Positions 14,974 to 24,273 of a stretch of 64,000 nt of DNA are shown one piece after another. Source of the DNA: Hymenobacter metallicola (GTDB taxonomy: Bacteria; Bacteroidota; Bacteroidia; Cytophagales; Hymenobacteraceae). The first letter of the stretch is position 1, and every line of letters begins with the position of its first letter. The stretch lies in contig NZ_SRMB01000001.1 in NCBI RefSeq assembly GCF_004745645.1, positions 1,674,001 to 1,738,000 on the forward strand. Direction: 5' to 3'. A model generated the notes under the pieces. The model had not been told where the DNA came from. It did not search any database and saw only the letters and a program-made list of their open reading frames with translations. The translations under genes and the position numbers were made by a program.

Positions 14974-16161
14974 CTACAGATACGACAGCCACCAGTGCCG
15001 ATGCTGCTGTTTGTAGGTCTGGTACCAGCGGCAGGGTAGATACAACAGGGCTACCACCCCAAACCAGACGACGTAGGCCCGCAGCAGGCTGGGCTGATAG
15101 CTAGCCGGCCAGTTGGCCCGGTCGGTGAAGCCAAAATTGACGGGCTGCCCAAACGCTAGCTGGGTCCAGCAATAAGCACTCACACTGATAAGCAGCAAGT
15201 GGAGTAGGTAGTAGAAAAAAGGCACCTGCCCAAACGTGCGCAACACGGCGGCTACGCGGCCTTTCGGCTCACTTAGGCTGGCCAGCACCAGCAGAGCCAC
15301 CCCAAGCGTGAGGCTCAGAAACAGCAGGGACGGTGGGTACTTTGTCACGTTCAGGAACGACAGAACGGAGTAGACCATACCCCGCTCCTGAACGCCCCAG
15401 GGCGCCGAGTCGCCGTAGCTGTTCAGGGCGCGCAGCCCCACAAACAGCCCCAGCAACCCAGCCCCGGCCAGCCGCAACTGCCGGTTGCGCAGGGGAGCAG
15501 GCAGCACAAACCACGGCCCCAGGCAATAGCCGGCGGCCAGTACCGCCGCCCACGGCCCAATCGTATAGGCCGCCAGCACCGAGGTAGCCGGACTCAGCGG
15601 AAATGCAAAAGGCGCATTGTGCAACAGGGCCAAACCCACGGCGGCGGGCGTAGTGGGCTGCAGGGCCGGCAGCAGATTGTGCAGGGCCAGAAAGCCCAGC
15701 GCCAAGGTACTTAGCAGCCAGCGGGGCAGCCAGAGTAGCCCGGCCAGCAGTACCATACCCCACCCCGTTGCCCAGATAACCTGCAGCAGAATCAGCTGGT
15801 AGCCCCAGGTCAGCACAAAACTGATGACCAGCACTTCCAGCCCTATCAGCCACAGGCCGCGGGTCAGCAGAAACCAACTCACGCGTGCCCGGCTGGGTTG
15901 TTTTTGCTGGTAAAGAAAGATGCTTATCCCGGCCAGAAATACGAAAGTCGGCGCGCAGAAATGGGTAACCCAACGCGTAAAGAACAGCAGCCCCGAGGCC
16001 TGGCTTACATCTTCGGGCCGCACCGGTGTGGGGCTCCAGAATTCGCGCACGTGGTCAAGGGCCATGACGACCATAACCAAGCCGCGTACCACGTCGATGG
16101 AGAAGACCCGGGCGGGGCGCGGTACTACGGGTGGGGAGGGCTGAACAGAATCCGGGGACAT
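14974..16161 (-). CDS. DUF1624 / heparan-alpha-glucosaminide N-acetyltransferase-like membrane protein
   Basis: This 395-residue membrane protein has the opening RVFSIDVVRGLVMVVMALDHVREF, the hallmark of DUF1624 proteins, whose human relative HGSNAT moves acetyl groups across the lysosomal membrane. The conserved His of the ALDHVR segment is present, followed by FCAPTFVFLAGIS and about ten hydrophobic helices. The bacterial substrate is not known; cell-wall or polysaccharide acetylation is a guess. The ATG at 16161 (MSPDSVQPSPP) is preferred over an upstream one because the frame before it lacks family character. Confidence 0.82.
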   Translation of the reverse strand: MSPDSVQPSPPVVPRPARVFSIDVVRGLVMVVMALDHVREFWSPTPVRPEDVSQASGLLFFTRWVTHFCAPTFVFLAGISIFLYQQKQPSRARVSWFLLTRGLWLIGLEVLVISFVLTWGYQLILLQVIWATGWGMVLLAGLLWLPRWLLSTLALGFLALHNLLPALQPTTPAAVGLALLHNAPFAFPLSPATSVLAAYTIGPWAAVLAAGYCLGPWFVLPAPLRNRQLRLAGAGLLGLFVGLRALNSYGDSAPWGVQERGMVYSVLSFLNVTKYPPSLLFLSLTLGVALLVLASLSEPKGRVAAVLRTFGQVPFFYYLLHLLLISVSAYCWTQLAFGQPVNFGFTDRANWPASYQPSLLRAYVVWFGVVALLYLPCRWYQTYKQQHRHWWLSYL

Positions 16162-16265
16162 AAGGCTGAGCAAGAGCAAGCCCCAAGGTTGGGAAAAGTG
16201 CGCAATAAGCAGCCCGGCGGCCCGCACTTTTCCGGTTCTTTCCTACGGCCCCCGGGCCGCCGCCG

Positions 16266-17102
16266 CTACAGCTGCTTGGTTACGAGCAAGCCGCCGTAGG
16301 AATGGCCGTTTACGTTTACTCCCTGAATTGGCGTAAAAGCCATGCCGCGGCGGCCGGCCTTCTTGTGCAGCTGCGGCACGACAATGCCGGCCGTGGCCCC
16401 GATGGTATAGCCCACCAGGTTGTCGGTCAGGAAATGCTTGCCGGCTTCCATGCGGTAGTAGGCCACGGCGGCGGGCACTACGGCCGCGGCGCCCCACACC
16501 AATGGCTCGGCAGCCGACCCAGGGTGGTAATCATGAAACACTTTGGCCGCAAAGAAGGTAGCCGTGGCGGTATGGGCCGTGTGGCCGGCAAAAAAGGAAT
16601 TGGTGGAAATCTTGCTGCTTCGCTCGCGCGCCGTACCCTCCGTGCCGTACAAAAAGGGCCGGTAGCGGTACACGTTACCCACCGAAGTCGTGAAAAGGGC
16701 CGAGGCAGTGGCCATAGTTTCGAGGTACAGCACCAGCACCTGCCCGTAGTGGCTGCGCATATCGGGGTCCAGGGCCAGCAGGCCGGGCGCTACGGCCAAA
16801 GAGCCGTAGCAGAGAAAGTCGCTGGCCGTCTGGGCTTTCTCACTGTACTTGCCCGCCACAAACCGGTCGAGCTTGGGCACGTCGTTTTTGGAGAGGGCCG
16901 CCAGCTCGGCTTCCGACAGGCCGCTCTTCTGCTGCACCCGATACAGCCCGAAGCCATTGATAGCGCCCAAGCCTACAATGACGGGGGCATCGACGGCAAA
17001 CCGGGTTTGGTAGGGGGAAGTAGCGGCGCGCTGGGCCGAGGCAGTGGAACCGACGCCAAGACTGATAGAGCCAGCCAACAGCAGGGAAGAAAATAGCTTC
17101 AT
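16266..17102 (-). CDS. Exported PAP2-family phosphatase
   Basis: The protein has a signal peptide (MKLFSSLLLAGSISLGVGS) and the acid-phosphatase motifs of the PAP2 superfamily. Motif 2 appears as FFAGHTAHTATA with the catalytic His, and motif 3 as RMEAGKHFLTDNLVGYTIG (R-x5-H-x3-D). A YRYRPF element lies where motif 1 is expected. Such enzymes remove phosphate from lipids such as phosphatidate or undecaprenyl diphosphate. The C-terminus FTPIQGVNVNGHSYGGLLV suggests a beta-rich outer part. It is not in an obvious operon. Confidence 0.87.
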   Translation of the reverse strand: MKLFSSLLLAGSISLGVGSTASAQRAATSPYQTRFAVDAPVIVGLGAINGFGLYRVQQKSGLSEAELAALSKNDVPKLDRFVAGKYSEKAQTASDFLCYGSLAVAPGLLALDPDMRSHYGQVLVLYLETMATASALFTTSVGNVYRYRPFLYGTEGTARERSSKISTNSFFAGHTAHTATATFFAAKVFHDYHPGSAAEPLVWGAAAVVPAAVAYYRMEAGKHFLTDNLVGYTIGATAGIVVPQLHKKAGRRGMAFTPIQGVNVNGHSYGGLLVTKQL

Positions 17103-17220
17103 GGGCAGAGTTTGGGAGAGAATGAAGCTGAAACGGGTAATGCCGGGGCAAGGTTAGCAGCTCGACAGTAGAACCTGAGTTCCAAGCTGAAAACGTGGCC
17201 CAAATCTGCCGCCAAGGGAA

Positions 17221-17991
17221 TTAGCGCCGCAGAAACTTCGCTACGACGGCCCGAATTTCCTGCTTCTGGGCCTCGGTGGCCCCGTCCCACATGTCGTTGT
17301 GAAGGGTGGCCGGTAGCTGCACCACTAGCATCCCCAGGGCGGCCTGCTCGGCGGCCGATGGCAACACGCCCGCATCGGCTACCTGGTCGCTGGAGCGAAT
17401 GGTCAGGATGCGGGGCCGACGGATCCGGGGCAAGGGCATACGGCGGTTGTCGAGGGAAATGACTTTGTCCACCAGCTGCGGGTGCTCCTGGGCCAGCAGC
17501 ATGGCCATGTCGCCGCCGTTGGAGTGGCCCAGCAGGAGCAGGTGGTTTACGTCCAGCCGGGGGTAGAGCCGGTGCAGTTGCTGGCGCACAAACAGCTGAT
17601 TTTGCACGCCCCGCTCCCAGGTGGGCCGCCGCACCAGCCGGGGGTTGCCCGTCGTAGGCAGGGGCTCATCGGTGGGCAGCTCGTGCTGAATGCTGGCTAC
17701 CAGGTAACCGGCTGCTGCCAGCTGATTGGCCAGAAACGAGTACGCCGTGTTCTGTCCGCCGTAGCCGTGGCTTAGCAAGGCCAGTGTTGCCTTCTTATTA
17801 GTGGCCGGCCAGTAGAGCACTACCGGTACCGAGCGGCGCCGGGCCGAGTCGAACAGGCTGAGCGTGGTGGTTCGGGCGGCGGGCAGCACCGGAGCTATGG
17901 TCTCTTGCCGCGGGCCGCGGGCAAATGGCGCGGAGTGCGGGCGGCAGCTGGCCGTTAGCGCCAGGAGGCCGAGGGCAAGCACTGCTTTCAT
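17221..17991 (-). CDS. Alpha/beta-hydrolase lipoprotein
   Basis: The product begins MKAVLALGLLALTASC with a lipobox (LTASC), so it is probably lipid-anchored. The alpha/beta-hydrolase core shows the oxyanion-type LLSHGYGGQNTAYSFLA and the nucleophile elbow GHSNGG. The nearby DNRRMPLPRIRRPRILTIRSSDQVAD is where the catalytic Asp would lie, and ATLHNDMWDGA carries a likely catalytic His. The layout resembles dienelactone-hydrolase or lipase-like proteins, and the substrate is unknown. Upstream ATG/GTG codons (to 18051) are less likely because the signal begins at 17991. Confidence 0.85.
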   Translation of the reverse strand: MKAVLALGLLALTASCRPHSAPFARGPRQETIAPVLPAARTTTLSLFDSARRRSVPVVLYWPATNKKATLALLSHGYGGQNTAYSFLANQLAAAGYLVASIQHELPTDEPLPTTGNPRLVRRPTWERGVQNQLFVRQQLHRLYPRLDVNHLLLLGHSNGGDMAMLLAQEHPQLVDKVISLDNRRMPLPRIRRPRILTIRSSDQVADAGVLPSAAEQAALGMLVVQLPATLHNDMWDGATEAQKQEIRAVVAKFLRR

Positions 17992-18225
17992 ATAGAAAAA
18001 GATTCGGCTTGCACTTACCAGACAACGGCGGGGGTTGAAAAAGTCGCACAACCGCCTGGTTCATAAGCAGCCGCACCCGGACCGTGGTCAGCCACAGACA
18101 GAAACTAGGAATAAGGCAGGATTAGCTCTGCCAAAATAAGGGGTGGCAAGCAAACTGCGGCCGAATCGGGCCGAAAACGGGCCCCTACCCGACTGGCCCC
18201 GGCACGAAGAACACGCCGCGAGGCA

Positions 18226-18657
18226 TTAGCCCGGTTGCAGCCAGGGCCGGGCGGCCTCCAGAAAGTCGGAGCCGGTAAAGGTGAGCTTGGTACTGCCCCC
18301 GCTCCCGCTCCGGATGTGGGTGGTGTACAAAGTGGTCCAGAGGAATTTCTCGGCATGAAATGGTCCCAGAGCCTGCCACGGAATCAGCAGCGGAGCGTGG
18401 CCGGTGCGAAAGGGAAACCCCGTGGCCAGCCCCAGGCCGTGGGCAGAAACCGATGCTTCGACGGCTCCCTTGTAGTTAGCCACCCCGAGCCGCAGCTGCC
18501 CCAGCCGAAACCGAGGGCCGGGCGGCAACTCCGGCACGGCAAAATGCCGGGCCAGCGGCTGCCACGCCATCAGGGAAACCAGCTTTACCACCAGGCACCA
18601 AAATGCAACAAAAGCACCGATACCCAACGGAATGAGCAGCAGATAGGAATACTTCAT
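18226..18657 (-). CDS. Small membrane-anchored protein of unknown function
   Basis: The 143-residue protein has one or two N-terminal hydrophobic segments (YLLLIPLGIGAFVAFWCLVV) and then a soluble beta-rich part (FRLGQLRLGVANYKGAVEAS, APLLIPWQALGPF). The pattern 'PLLIPW..I' occurs in small proteins that sense or modify membrane state, but I do not recognise a named family. It lies next to another small gene (18713-18964) on the same strand, 55 bp downstream of it, and may be expressed together with it. Confidence 0.65.
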   Translation of the reverse strand: MKYSYLLLIPLGIGAFVAFWCLVVKLVSLMAWQPLARHFAVPELPPGPRFRLGQLRLGVANYKGAVEASVSAHGLGLATGFPFRTGHAPLLIPWQALGPFHAEKFLWTTLYTTHIRSGSGGSTKLTFTGSDFLEAARPWLQPG

Positions 18658-18712
18658 ACCTGCTCATACGCGCCCCGGGCGCAAAAGGCCTACCCGGGTG
18701 CCTTCCGGCCAC

Positions 18713-18964
18713 TCAGCGGCGGTACTCGCGCCCTGGGATGCCGGCCGGGGCCTGCTGCACGACCTGCCGGGCCAGCTGGGTTAGCTCTGCATCGGTGCCC
18801 AGCGCCAAATCCTGCCCGAAACGGGTGGCTTCGGCGGCGGTGAGGCACAGGCACATGTCGTACCAGGCACTGGTGCCGCACACCACCAGCAGGTAGTAGC
18901 GGCCGGTGGCCTCCTCGAGCAGAAAATCATACATCCAGTCCGGGTTCCGGTAGAGAAGGGTCAT
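18713..18964 (-). CDS. Small hypothetical protein
   Basis: This 83-residue protein begins MTLLYRNPDWMYDFLLEEATG and has a plausible two-part fold: a strand-rich first half (GRYYLLVVCGTSAWYDMCLCL) and a helical second half (ELTQLARQVVQQA). The codon use is like that of neighbouring genes, and no long shadowing gene competes with it. I know no family. It could be a small immunity- or regulator-like protein, but nothing proves this. Confidence 0.55.
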   Translation of the reverse strand: MTLLYRNPDWMYDFLLEEATGRYYLLVVCGTSAWYDMCLCLTAAEATRFGQDLALGTDAELTQLARQVVQQAPAGIPGREYRR

Positions 18965-19113
18965 GGCAGCAAGCAGGGGCGGCTGGAAAGTAGCGGCCGG
19001 GCCGGCAAACTTACCAGCCTTTCTGCTACTCTTTTGCGGCCAACCTTTCGGCCCCGCTTCGGGTACACTTCTTTCACTTGCTTACCGCCCGCCGCCCTTG
19101 CGCGGCAGCTGCT

Positions 19114-20202
19114 ATGAGAGAACAAGCTGCCCACCTGCTCGCCCACTTCCCCGACATCTTTGCCTCGCTGGGCATTCTGCTCGGCGGCCTACTGTTCGGG
19201 CTGGTTGTGAAATACATAGTTTTCAGCGTGCTGCGCGCCTTCGGCCGGCGCGAGAATTCCGCCCTGGCCCGCTCCGTCGACAAGCACCTGAGCCAGGCCA
19301 GCGCCCTGTTTTTCCCGGTTCTGGCCGTGTCCTTGCTATTGCCGCTGGTGCCGTTGCCCCCCAAGCCCTTTGAGGTGCTGCGCCGCTTCGTGGAAGTGTT
19401 TCTGGTCCTGAGCTTTGCCTGGGGCCTGATCAAAACCGTGGACGTGATTCAGGACTTGGTGCAACGGCGCTACCGCCTCGAATCGGGCGACAACCTGCGG
19501 GTGCGCAAACTTTTCACCCAGCTGCAGTTCATCAAGAAGGTGGCCGTTTCGCTGATTGCCTTCGTGGCCGTGGGCCTGGTGCTGATGAGCTTCGAGACGG
19601 TGCGCCGCCTGGGCACGGGCCTGCTCACCTCGGCCGGTATTGCCAGCGTGATTGTGGGCTTTGCGGCCCAGCGCTCCATCAGCAATCTGCTGGCCGGCTT
19701 CCAAATTGCCTTCACGCAGCCCATTCGCATCGATGACGTGCTGGTGGTGGAAGGCGAATGGGGCCGGGTTGAGGAAATTACGTTTACCTACGTGGTGCTC
19801 AGCATCTGGGACGAACGGCGCCTGGTGCTGCCGCTCAACTACTTTATCGAAAAGCCCTTCCAGAACTGGACCCGCAACAGCGCCCGCCTGACCGGGGCCG
19901 TGCACCTGCAAACCGACTATACCGTGCCCGTCGAGGCGGTGCGGGCCGAGCTGGGCCGCATTCTGGAAGTCCACCCCCTGTGGGACAAGCGCGTGGGCGT
20001 GCTCCACGTCACCGACGCCAAAGAGCGGACCCTGGAGCTGCGGGCCCTGGTCAGCGCCGCCGATGCCGGGGCAGTATGGGAGCTGCGCTGCGCCGTGCGC
20101 GAACAGCTGATTACCTTTCTACAGCGCGAGTTTCCGGGCAGCCTACCACGCACGCGCGTGCTGCTGGAGCAGCCGGAGCGGCAGGCCACCCCAGTGGTTT
20201 AG
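19114..20202 (+). CDS. Small-conductance mechanosensitive ion channel (MscS family)
   Basis: The 362-residue protein has several transmembrane helices followed by the MscS core. The pore-lining helix and beta domain read GLLTSAGIASVIVGFAAQ and NLLAGFQIAFTQPIRIDDVL, then WGRVEEITFTYVVL and the LPLNYFIEKPFQNWT segment. All are classic MscS features. It opens under membrane tension and releases solutes during osmotic downshock. The ATG at 19114 fits better than 19078. The 3' end overlaps the convergent SH3 lipoprotein gene by four bases, so the two stop codons are interleaved. Confidence 0.93.
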   Translation: MREQAAHLLAHFPDIFASLGILLGGLLFGLVVKYIVFSVLRAFGRRENSALARSVDKHLSQASALFFPVLAVSLLLPLVPLPPKPFEVLRRFVEVFLVLSFAWGLIKTVDVIQDLVQRRYRLESGDNLRVRKLFTQLQFIKKVAVSLIAFVAVGLVLMSFETVRRLGTGLLTSAGIASVIVGFAAQRSISNLLAGFQIAFTQPIRIDDVLVVEGEWGRVEEITFTYVVLSIWDERRLVLPLNYFIEKPFQNWTRNSARLTGAVHLQTDYTVPVEAVRAELGRILEVHPLWDKRVGVLHVTDAKERTLELRALVSAADAGAVWELRCAVREQLITFLQREFPGSLPRTRVLLEQPERQATPVV

Positions 20203-21014
20203 CGGTTGTAGCGCAGTGCCTCCTTGCGCATCCAGCCGGTAGTCGTCACATTTTCCCAGTTGGTAAAAACCACGTAGACGGCTTCGCCTTCTTCCTCCCC
20301 GAGCCGGACTTTGTCGCCCTGCACGCAGTGGGCCTTGCGGGGCCGGACAAGGTCGGGCGAGTTGTAGAAATAGGAACGAGCTACCCGCACCACCGCGGTT
20401 TGCCCGCTGCGGGGCGCCGGCAGGGCGTCGGTTTCGGGGGGCCGGGGGGCCTCGGTTTCGTAGTCTTCCACGATGGGGGCGGGCGGCGGGGCGGCGGGGC
20501 GCACGGCGGGCCGGGTAGAGCGGGCCGGGCTCGTAGTGCCCGCCAGCCGGCCCACTTCCTCCGCTTTCAGCCACCCGGTGACAGTCGCGCCGTTCGGGTT
20601 TACAAACTGGGTTTTGATGAAGCCATTCTCGTCTTCTGCCCCGTAGAGCACGTCGCCGCGGCGCAAGTACTGCCCCCCGGGCTTGCCCTGCCGGGGCGAA
20701 TCGTAGAAATAAGCTGTTTCGGCCAGCACCCGGTACCGCGTACCGGCGCCGGCCGTCAACCCGGCCGTTTCTTCGGCCGCTTCGCTGCTTTCGGGCGCCC
20801 CGCCGGCGGTACTCGATACGGCAGGCTGCTCGACCCGCAGCTCCGAGTTGGCCGGGCGCGACTTATCCTCGGAGCACGAAAGCAGCCCGGTCCAGGCTAG
20901 GGCAACCAGCAGCCAGGCCCGGCGGCGCGGCTGGAATACGGATGCAGGACAACTGGTGCGGCTCCCGACGCTGCGCTGGCAGGCCGTCGGGGTAGAGTGG
21001 CATGGCTCCCTCAT
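20199..21014 (-). CDS. Lipoprotein with two bacterial SH3-like domains
   Basis: The N-terminus has an LLVALAWTGLLSC lipobox-type signal, then a proline/alanine/glutamate-rich linker, and two SH3-like repeats. The first starts RYRVLAETAYFYDSPRQGK and ends VTGWLKAEEVGRL. The second starts TAVVRVARSYFYNSPDL and ends TTGWMRKEALRYNR. Such domains bind cell-wall peptides or act as protein adaptors. The ATG at 21014 is a best guess, and an in-frame ATG at 21131 is possible. The gene is convergent with the MscS gene and shares its last bases. Confidence 0.75.
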   Translation of the reverse strand: MREPCHSTPTACQRSVGSRTSCPASVFQPRRRAWLLVALAWTGLLSCSEDKSRPANSELRVEQPAVSSTAGGAPESSEAAEETAGLTAGAGTRYRVLAETAYFYDSPRQGKPGGQYLRRGDVLYGAEDENGFIKTQFVNPNGATVTGWLKAEEVGRLAGTTSPARSTRPAVRPAAPPPAPIVEDYETEAPRPPETDALPAPRSGQTAVVRVARSYFYNSPDLVRPRKAHCVQGDKVRLGEEEGEAVYVVFTNWENVTTTGWMRKEALRYNR

Positions 21015-21186
21015 CGTTGTGGCGGTAATGGGCGGTGCCCGGTGGCGTATTCCGATGCGTACGTGTTTTTGGGCTGCGGGTGGCGGATTCTTCGGGGCCG
21101 GTTCCGAAATACCTCCCCCGGTTTCACTCAATCCGCTTTAATTCCTCCGCCTACGCTGAGCCAGTAAACATGAAGCTGAGCCGGCA

Positions 21187-21228
21187 CAAAAAAGCCGGGC
21201 GCAAACCAGAAGTTCGCGCCCGGCTTTT
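21187..21228 (-). terminator. Terminator of the alcohol dehydrogenase gene at 21245
   Basis: The stem AAAAGCCGGGCGC / GCGCCCGGCTTTT with a T-run on the minus strand lies 16 bases past the stop of the gene at 21245. Confidence 0.82.
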
Positions 21229-21244
21229 CAGTCAGCGGCTGCTG

Positions 21245-22252
21245 TTAGCCTACCTGCACCACGATTTTGCCGAAGTGCGAGCCGCTGCCCATGTAGGCCA
21301 GGGCTTCCTTTGCGTCCTCAAAGCGGAAGGTGTTGCTGATGACGGGCTTCAGCTGGTTACGGTCGAAGGCCTGCAGCAAATCGGTCAGCATCTGGGTGCT
21401 GCCCACGTAAATGCCTTGCAGCCGCTGGGTCAGAATGGCCATCGGCTTTACGGGCTCGTCGCTGGGGCCGCCCACGGCGCCAATCTGGAAGATAGTACCT
21501 CCGGCTTTCAGCGCCTGGTAGGACCGCGCCACCTGGCCGGCCACTTCCACCACGTAGTCGGCCCCCTCGCCCTGGGTCAACTCCCGGACTTTCTCCTCCC
21601 AGTTGGGCGTTTGCTTGTAGTTAATGAGCATGTCGGCCCCCAGAGCCTGGGCCTGGGCCAGCTTTTCGTCGGAGCTGGAGGTGATGATAACCCGTGCCCC
21701 CATGAGCTTGGCGATTTGCAAGCCAAAGATGGAAACCCCACCGGTGCCCTGCAGCAGCACCGTATCGGTGGGGCGCAGCCGGGCCTGCTCGACCAGGGCA
21801 TGCCAGGCCGTGACGCCAGCGCAGGGGAAGGCGGCGGCTTCTTCAAAGGAAAACGAGTCGGGCACTTTCGTGACGGCGTGCTCGGGGAAGCTCACGTATT
21901 CGGCCAGCACGCCGTCGGTGCTGCCGCCCAGGGAACGGAAGGTTTTGGCTGCTGAGTAGGCCCCGTCGGCCCAATCCGGGAAGAAATTGACGGCTACCCG
22001 GTCGCCGGCCCGAAACTTGGTCACGCTGGCCCCCACCTCGGTTACCAGGCCCGCCGCGTCGCTGAAGGGAATAAAGGGCAGCTTTTCGCCGGGGTAGCCA
22101 AAGCGCCCATTGGCCAGGGCCCAGTCGCGAAAGTTCAACGACACGGCCTTCACCTGAATCTTGACTTCCTGGTCGCGGGCGAGCGGCTCGTCGTAGTCGC
22201 CGAGCTTGAAATTTTCCAGGCTCTTGGGCCCGTGCAGCTTATATGCTTTCAT
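21245..22252 (-). CDS. Zinc-less NAD(P)-dependent alcohol dehydrogenase (MDR family)
   Basis: The protein (335 residues from the ATG at 22252) begins MKAYKLHGPKSLENFKLGDY. It has the MDR catalytic-domain pattern (VKAVSLNFRDWALANGRFGYPG, FIPFSDAAGLVTEVG) and a nucleotide-binding part with GTGGVSIFGLQIAKLMGARV. The zinc-binding cysteines of classical alcohol dehydrogenases are absent, and SLNFRDW in their place fits the zinc-independent quinone-oxidoreductase-like group. It probably reduces an alpha,beta-unsaturated carbonyl or a quinone with NADPH. It is a monocistronic gene with its own terminator. Confidence 0.87.
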   Translation of the reverse strand: MKAYKLHGPKSLENFKLGDYDEPLARDQEVKIQVKAVSLNFRDWALANGRFGYPGEKLPFIPFSDAAGLVTEVGASVTKFRAGDRVAVNFFPDWADGAYSAAKTFRSLGGSTDGVLAEYVSFPEHAVTKVPDSFSFEEAAAFPCAGVTAWHALVEQARLRPTDTVLLQGTGGVSIFGLQIAKLMGARVIITSSSDEKLAQAQALGADMLINYKQTPNWEEKVRELTQGEGADYVVEVAGQVARSYQALKAGGTIFQIGAVGGPSDEPVKPMAILTQRLQGIYVGSTQMLTDLLQAFDRNQLKPVISNTFRFEDAKEALAYMGSGSHFGKIVVQVG

Positions 22253-22515
22253 TGGAGTAGGGTTGCGGTAATTGGTCCACACAACCGCCAGTACGACCAT
22301 ATTGTTGATTAGCTCAACCAGAAAGCGCCTACCAACCCAGCCTCCCGGGCCGCTGTCGAGTCGCCGGTTTCGGCCGCCTGCTGCGGCCCTGCGTACGGCT
22401 GATTCGCGACACCCTGCGCCGCGGGAAAACCAGTTGGACGAGCGGCCCCATAACCTAGCGCTGCCGAACCGGTTACCCCTATTCTATCTGCCTTCTCCCC
22501 CTTCACTCAGTTTCA

Positions 22516-23466
22516 ATGAATTCTCCTTCAACTCAACCCACCGCCGCCTCGGCCCCTTCTCCTACTGCCTCCACGGCTACTATTGTGCTGGCCGGGGCTA
22601 CCGGGGCGCTGGGCCTGCTGATTGCCCACCACCTGCGGCAGCGCGGAGCCACGGTGCGGGCTTTGGTGCGCCCCGGGGCCAGTGCCAAGGCCGAAGCGGC
22701 CTCCCTGCGGCTACAGGGCGTAGAGCTGGTGGAGGTAGACTACGCGAATCTGGCGCAGCTTACCCAGGCCTGCACCGGCGCCGACTGCGTCGTATCGGCT
22801 TTGTCGGGGTTGCGGGAGGTGATTGTGGACGCCCAGACCCGCCTGCTCGAGGCGGCCGTGGCGGCTGGCGTCCCCCGTATTATCCCCTCCGACTTCTCGG
22901 CCGATTTTACGCAGCTGCCCGAGGGCTCTAACCGCAATTTCGACCTGCGCCGGGAGTTTCAGCGCCGCCTCGACCAGGCCCCCATCCGGGCCACTTCCAT
23001 TCTCAACGGCATGTTTACGGAGCTGCTCAAAGGCCAGGCACCCGTAATTCTGACTGGTCCGCGGCGGGTAGTGTACTGGGGCGACGCCGACCAGCCCCTG
23101 GACTTTACCACGATGGTAAACACGGCCGAATACACCGCCGCCGCCGCCCTCGACCCGACTACGCCGCGCTACTTGTGCGTGGCCGGGGAAGTAGCCAGCA
23201 TCCGGGGGCTGCAAGCCGAAGCCGAAGCTGCCACAGGTCATAAGTTCAAGCTGTTGCGGGTCGGCGGTCTGGGCGTGCTGGGCACCCTGATAAAGGCCAC
23301 CAAGGCCCTGATGCCGGCCAACGACGAAATTTTCCCGCCCTGGCAGGGCATGCAATACCTGCACAACATGCTCAGCGGGCAGGCCAAGCTACGCACCCTG
23401 GACAACGCCCGCTACCCCGAAATCCGCTGGACTCAGGTGCGGGAAGTACTGGCTACCAAGTCCTAG
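22516..23466 (+). CDS. NmrA/isoflavone-reductase-like NAD(P)-binding protein
   Basis: After a low-complexity Ser/Thr/Ala/Pro start, the atypical SDR motif G-A-T-G-A-L-G appears at about 28-34 (IVLAGATGALGLLIA). An R after the second strand (ALVRPGAS) suggests NADP. The central RIIPSDFSADFTQLPEGSN and EFQRRLDQAPIRATSILNG segments fit the NmrA/phenylcoumaran-benzylic-ether-reductase group. Members either reduce small aromatic substrates or act as redox sensors without catalysis. The gene stands alone, and a hairpin at 23471-23519 follows. Confidence 0.83.
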   Translation: MNSPSTQPTAASAPSPTASTATIVLAGATGALGLLIAHHLRQRGATVRALVRPGASAKAEAASLRLQGVELVEVDYANLAQLTQACTGADCVVSALSGLREVIVDAQTRLLEAAVAAGVPRIIPSDFSADFTQLPEGSNRNFDLRREFQRRLDQAPIRATSILNGMFTELLKGQAPVILTGPRRVVYWGDADQPLDFTTMVNTAEYTAAAALDPTTPRYLCVAGEVASIRGLQAEAEAATGHKFKLLRVGGLGVLGTLIKATKALMPANDEIFPPWQGMQYLHNMLSGQAKLRTLDNARYPEIRWTQVREVLATKS

Positions 23467-23470
23467 GCCG

Positions 23471-23519
23471 GGCCTGCGCTGCGCCAGGGCCACACCGGCG
23501 CCCAGGCGAAGCGCAGGCC
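23471..23519. terminator. Long hairpin between convergent genes
   Basis: The 10-bp outer arms GGCCTGCGCT / AGCGCAGGCC enclose a smaller GGCGCC-type inner stem. There is no T-run, so it may be a weak terminator or merely a palindrome separating the NmrA gene and the lipoprotein gene. Confidence 0.4.
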
Positions 23520-23541
23520 GGAATAAGGGCCTACGCAACAC

Positions 23542-24222
23542 TTACCGAAGAGCTGTGCCCGTATCTAGCACCACCGACTGTAAAGTCGTGTAGGCTTGCT
23601 CCGCGAATTTGCGGCAGTCCGGTTGCTTACATTCAAAGTGCAAGGCGACTTCCCAATTCTGCCGTTGGCCCGCCACAATAGTAACCGCCGTTAGCTGTTC
23701 GTAGGGGGTTGGTACCAGAGTAGAGCCCCCGAAGGATTCGACGACAGAGAAGGTCCGCCCATGGATAACGGCCAGTTTTTTCGACTTCCAGACCGTGGCA
23801 GCAATGCCCGCGGCCCGTTCAGCTTCCTGGCGGTGCCGGATTTCTCGCTCCACCGCCGCCAGGGTTTGCTCGGCCCGGTTACTGGCCCGCACTTCAACCG
23901 TGAGTTGGTCCAGGGTGTCTTGGCAGTAGCGGCCTTGGCGTTTAAAGCCACTTTCCTGCAGCAGGCACCCGCCGGTGTTGGTAAACCGGTATTTGAGCTT
24001 GTCTCCCATCGGGGTATCGGCTTGGTCTACCCAGGTCAGCAGGGTGTCGTAGCGCTGCGGGACGAACAGCGTAAGGCGGCCTTGGGGAGACAGCGCGCCG
24101 GGTCTGGTTTTAAACGCCACGGTGCGCTTTATAAAACCCGCCGGCACCGAATCTGCCTGTTCCGGGGGCGGGGCCGAACAAGCGCCCAGGGTCAGCAGCA
24201 AAAGCAGCAAGGTGATTTTCAT
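23542..24222 (-). CDS. Putative lipoprotein of unknown function
   Basis: The 226-residue protein has a lipobox LGAC at about residues 12-15 after a leucine-rich signal. The body is soluble, with FVPQRYDTLLTWVDQADT and DTLDQLTVEVRASNRAEQTL, a long helix with many charged residues (AAVEREIRHRQEAERA), and two later strands. Two cysteines near the middle (GGCLLQ, GRYCQD) and two near the end (HFECKQPDCRKF) could form disulfides, which fits an exported location. I recognise no family. Confidence 0.7.
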   Translation of the reverse strand: MKITLLLLLLTLGACSAPPPEQADSVPAGFIKRTVAFKTRPGALSPQGRLTLFVPQRYDTLLTWVDQADTPMGDKLKYRFTNTGGCLLQESGFKRQGRYCQDTLDQLTVEVRASNRAEQTLAAVEREIRHRQEAERAAGIAATVWKSKKLAVIHGRTFSVVESFGGSTLVPTPYEQLTAVTIVAGQRQNWEVALHFECKQPDCRKFAEQAYTTLQSVVLDTGTALR

Positions 24223-24273
24223 AGGATCAAAATATACAAGCCGACGCCACTTGTGCTGGCCCGGCTCCCTAGC

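Noticed and set aside
18961..19146. A 61-residue minus-strand frame between small genes and the MscS gene
   Set aside because: Basic, repetitive residues with no domain; it covers the likely MscS promoter.
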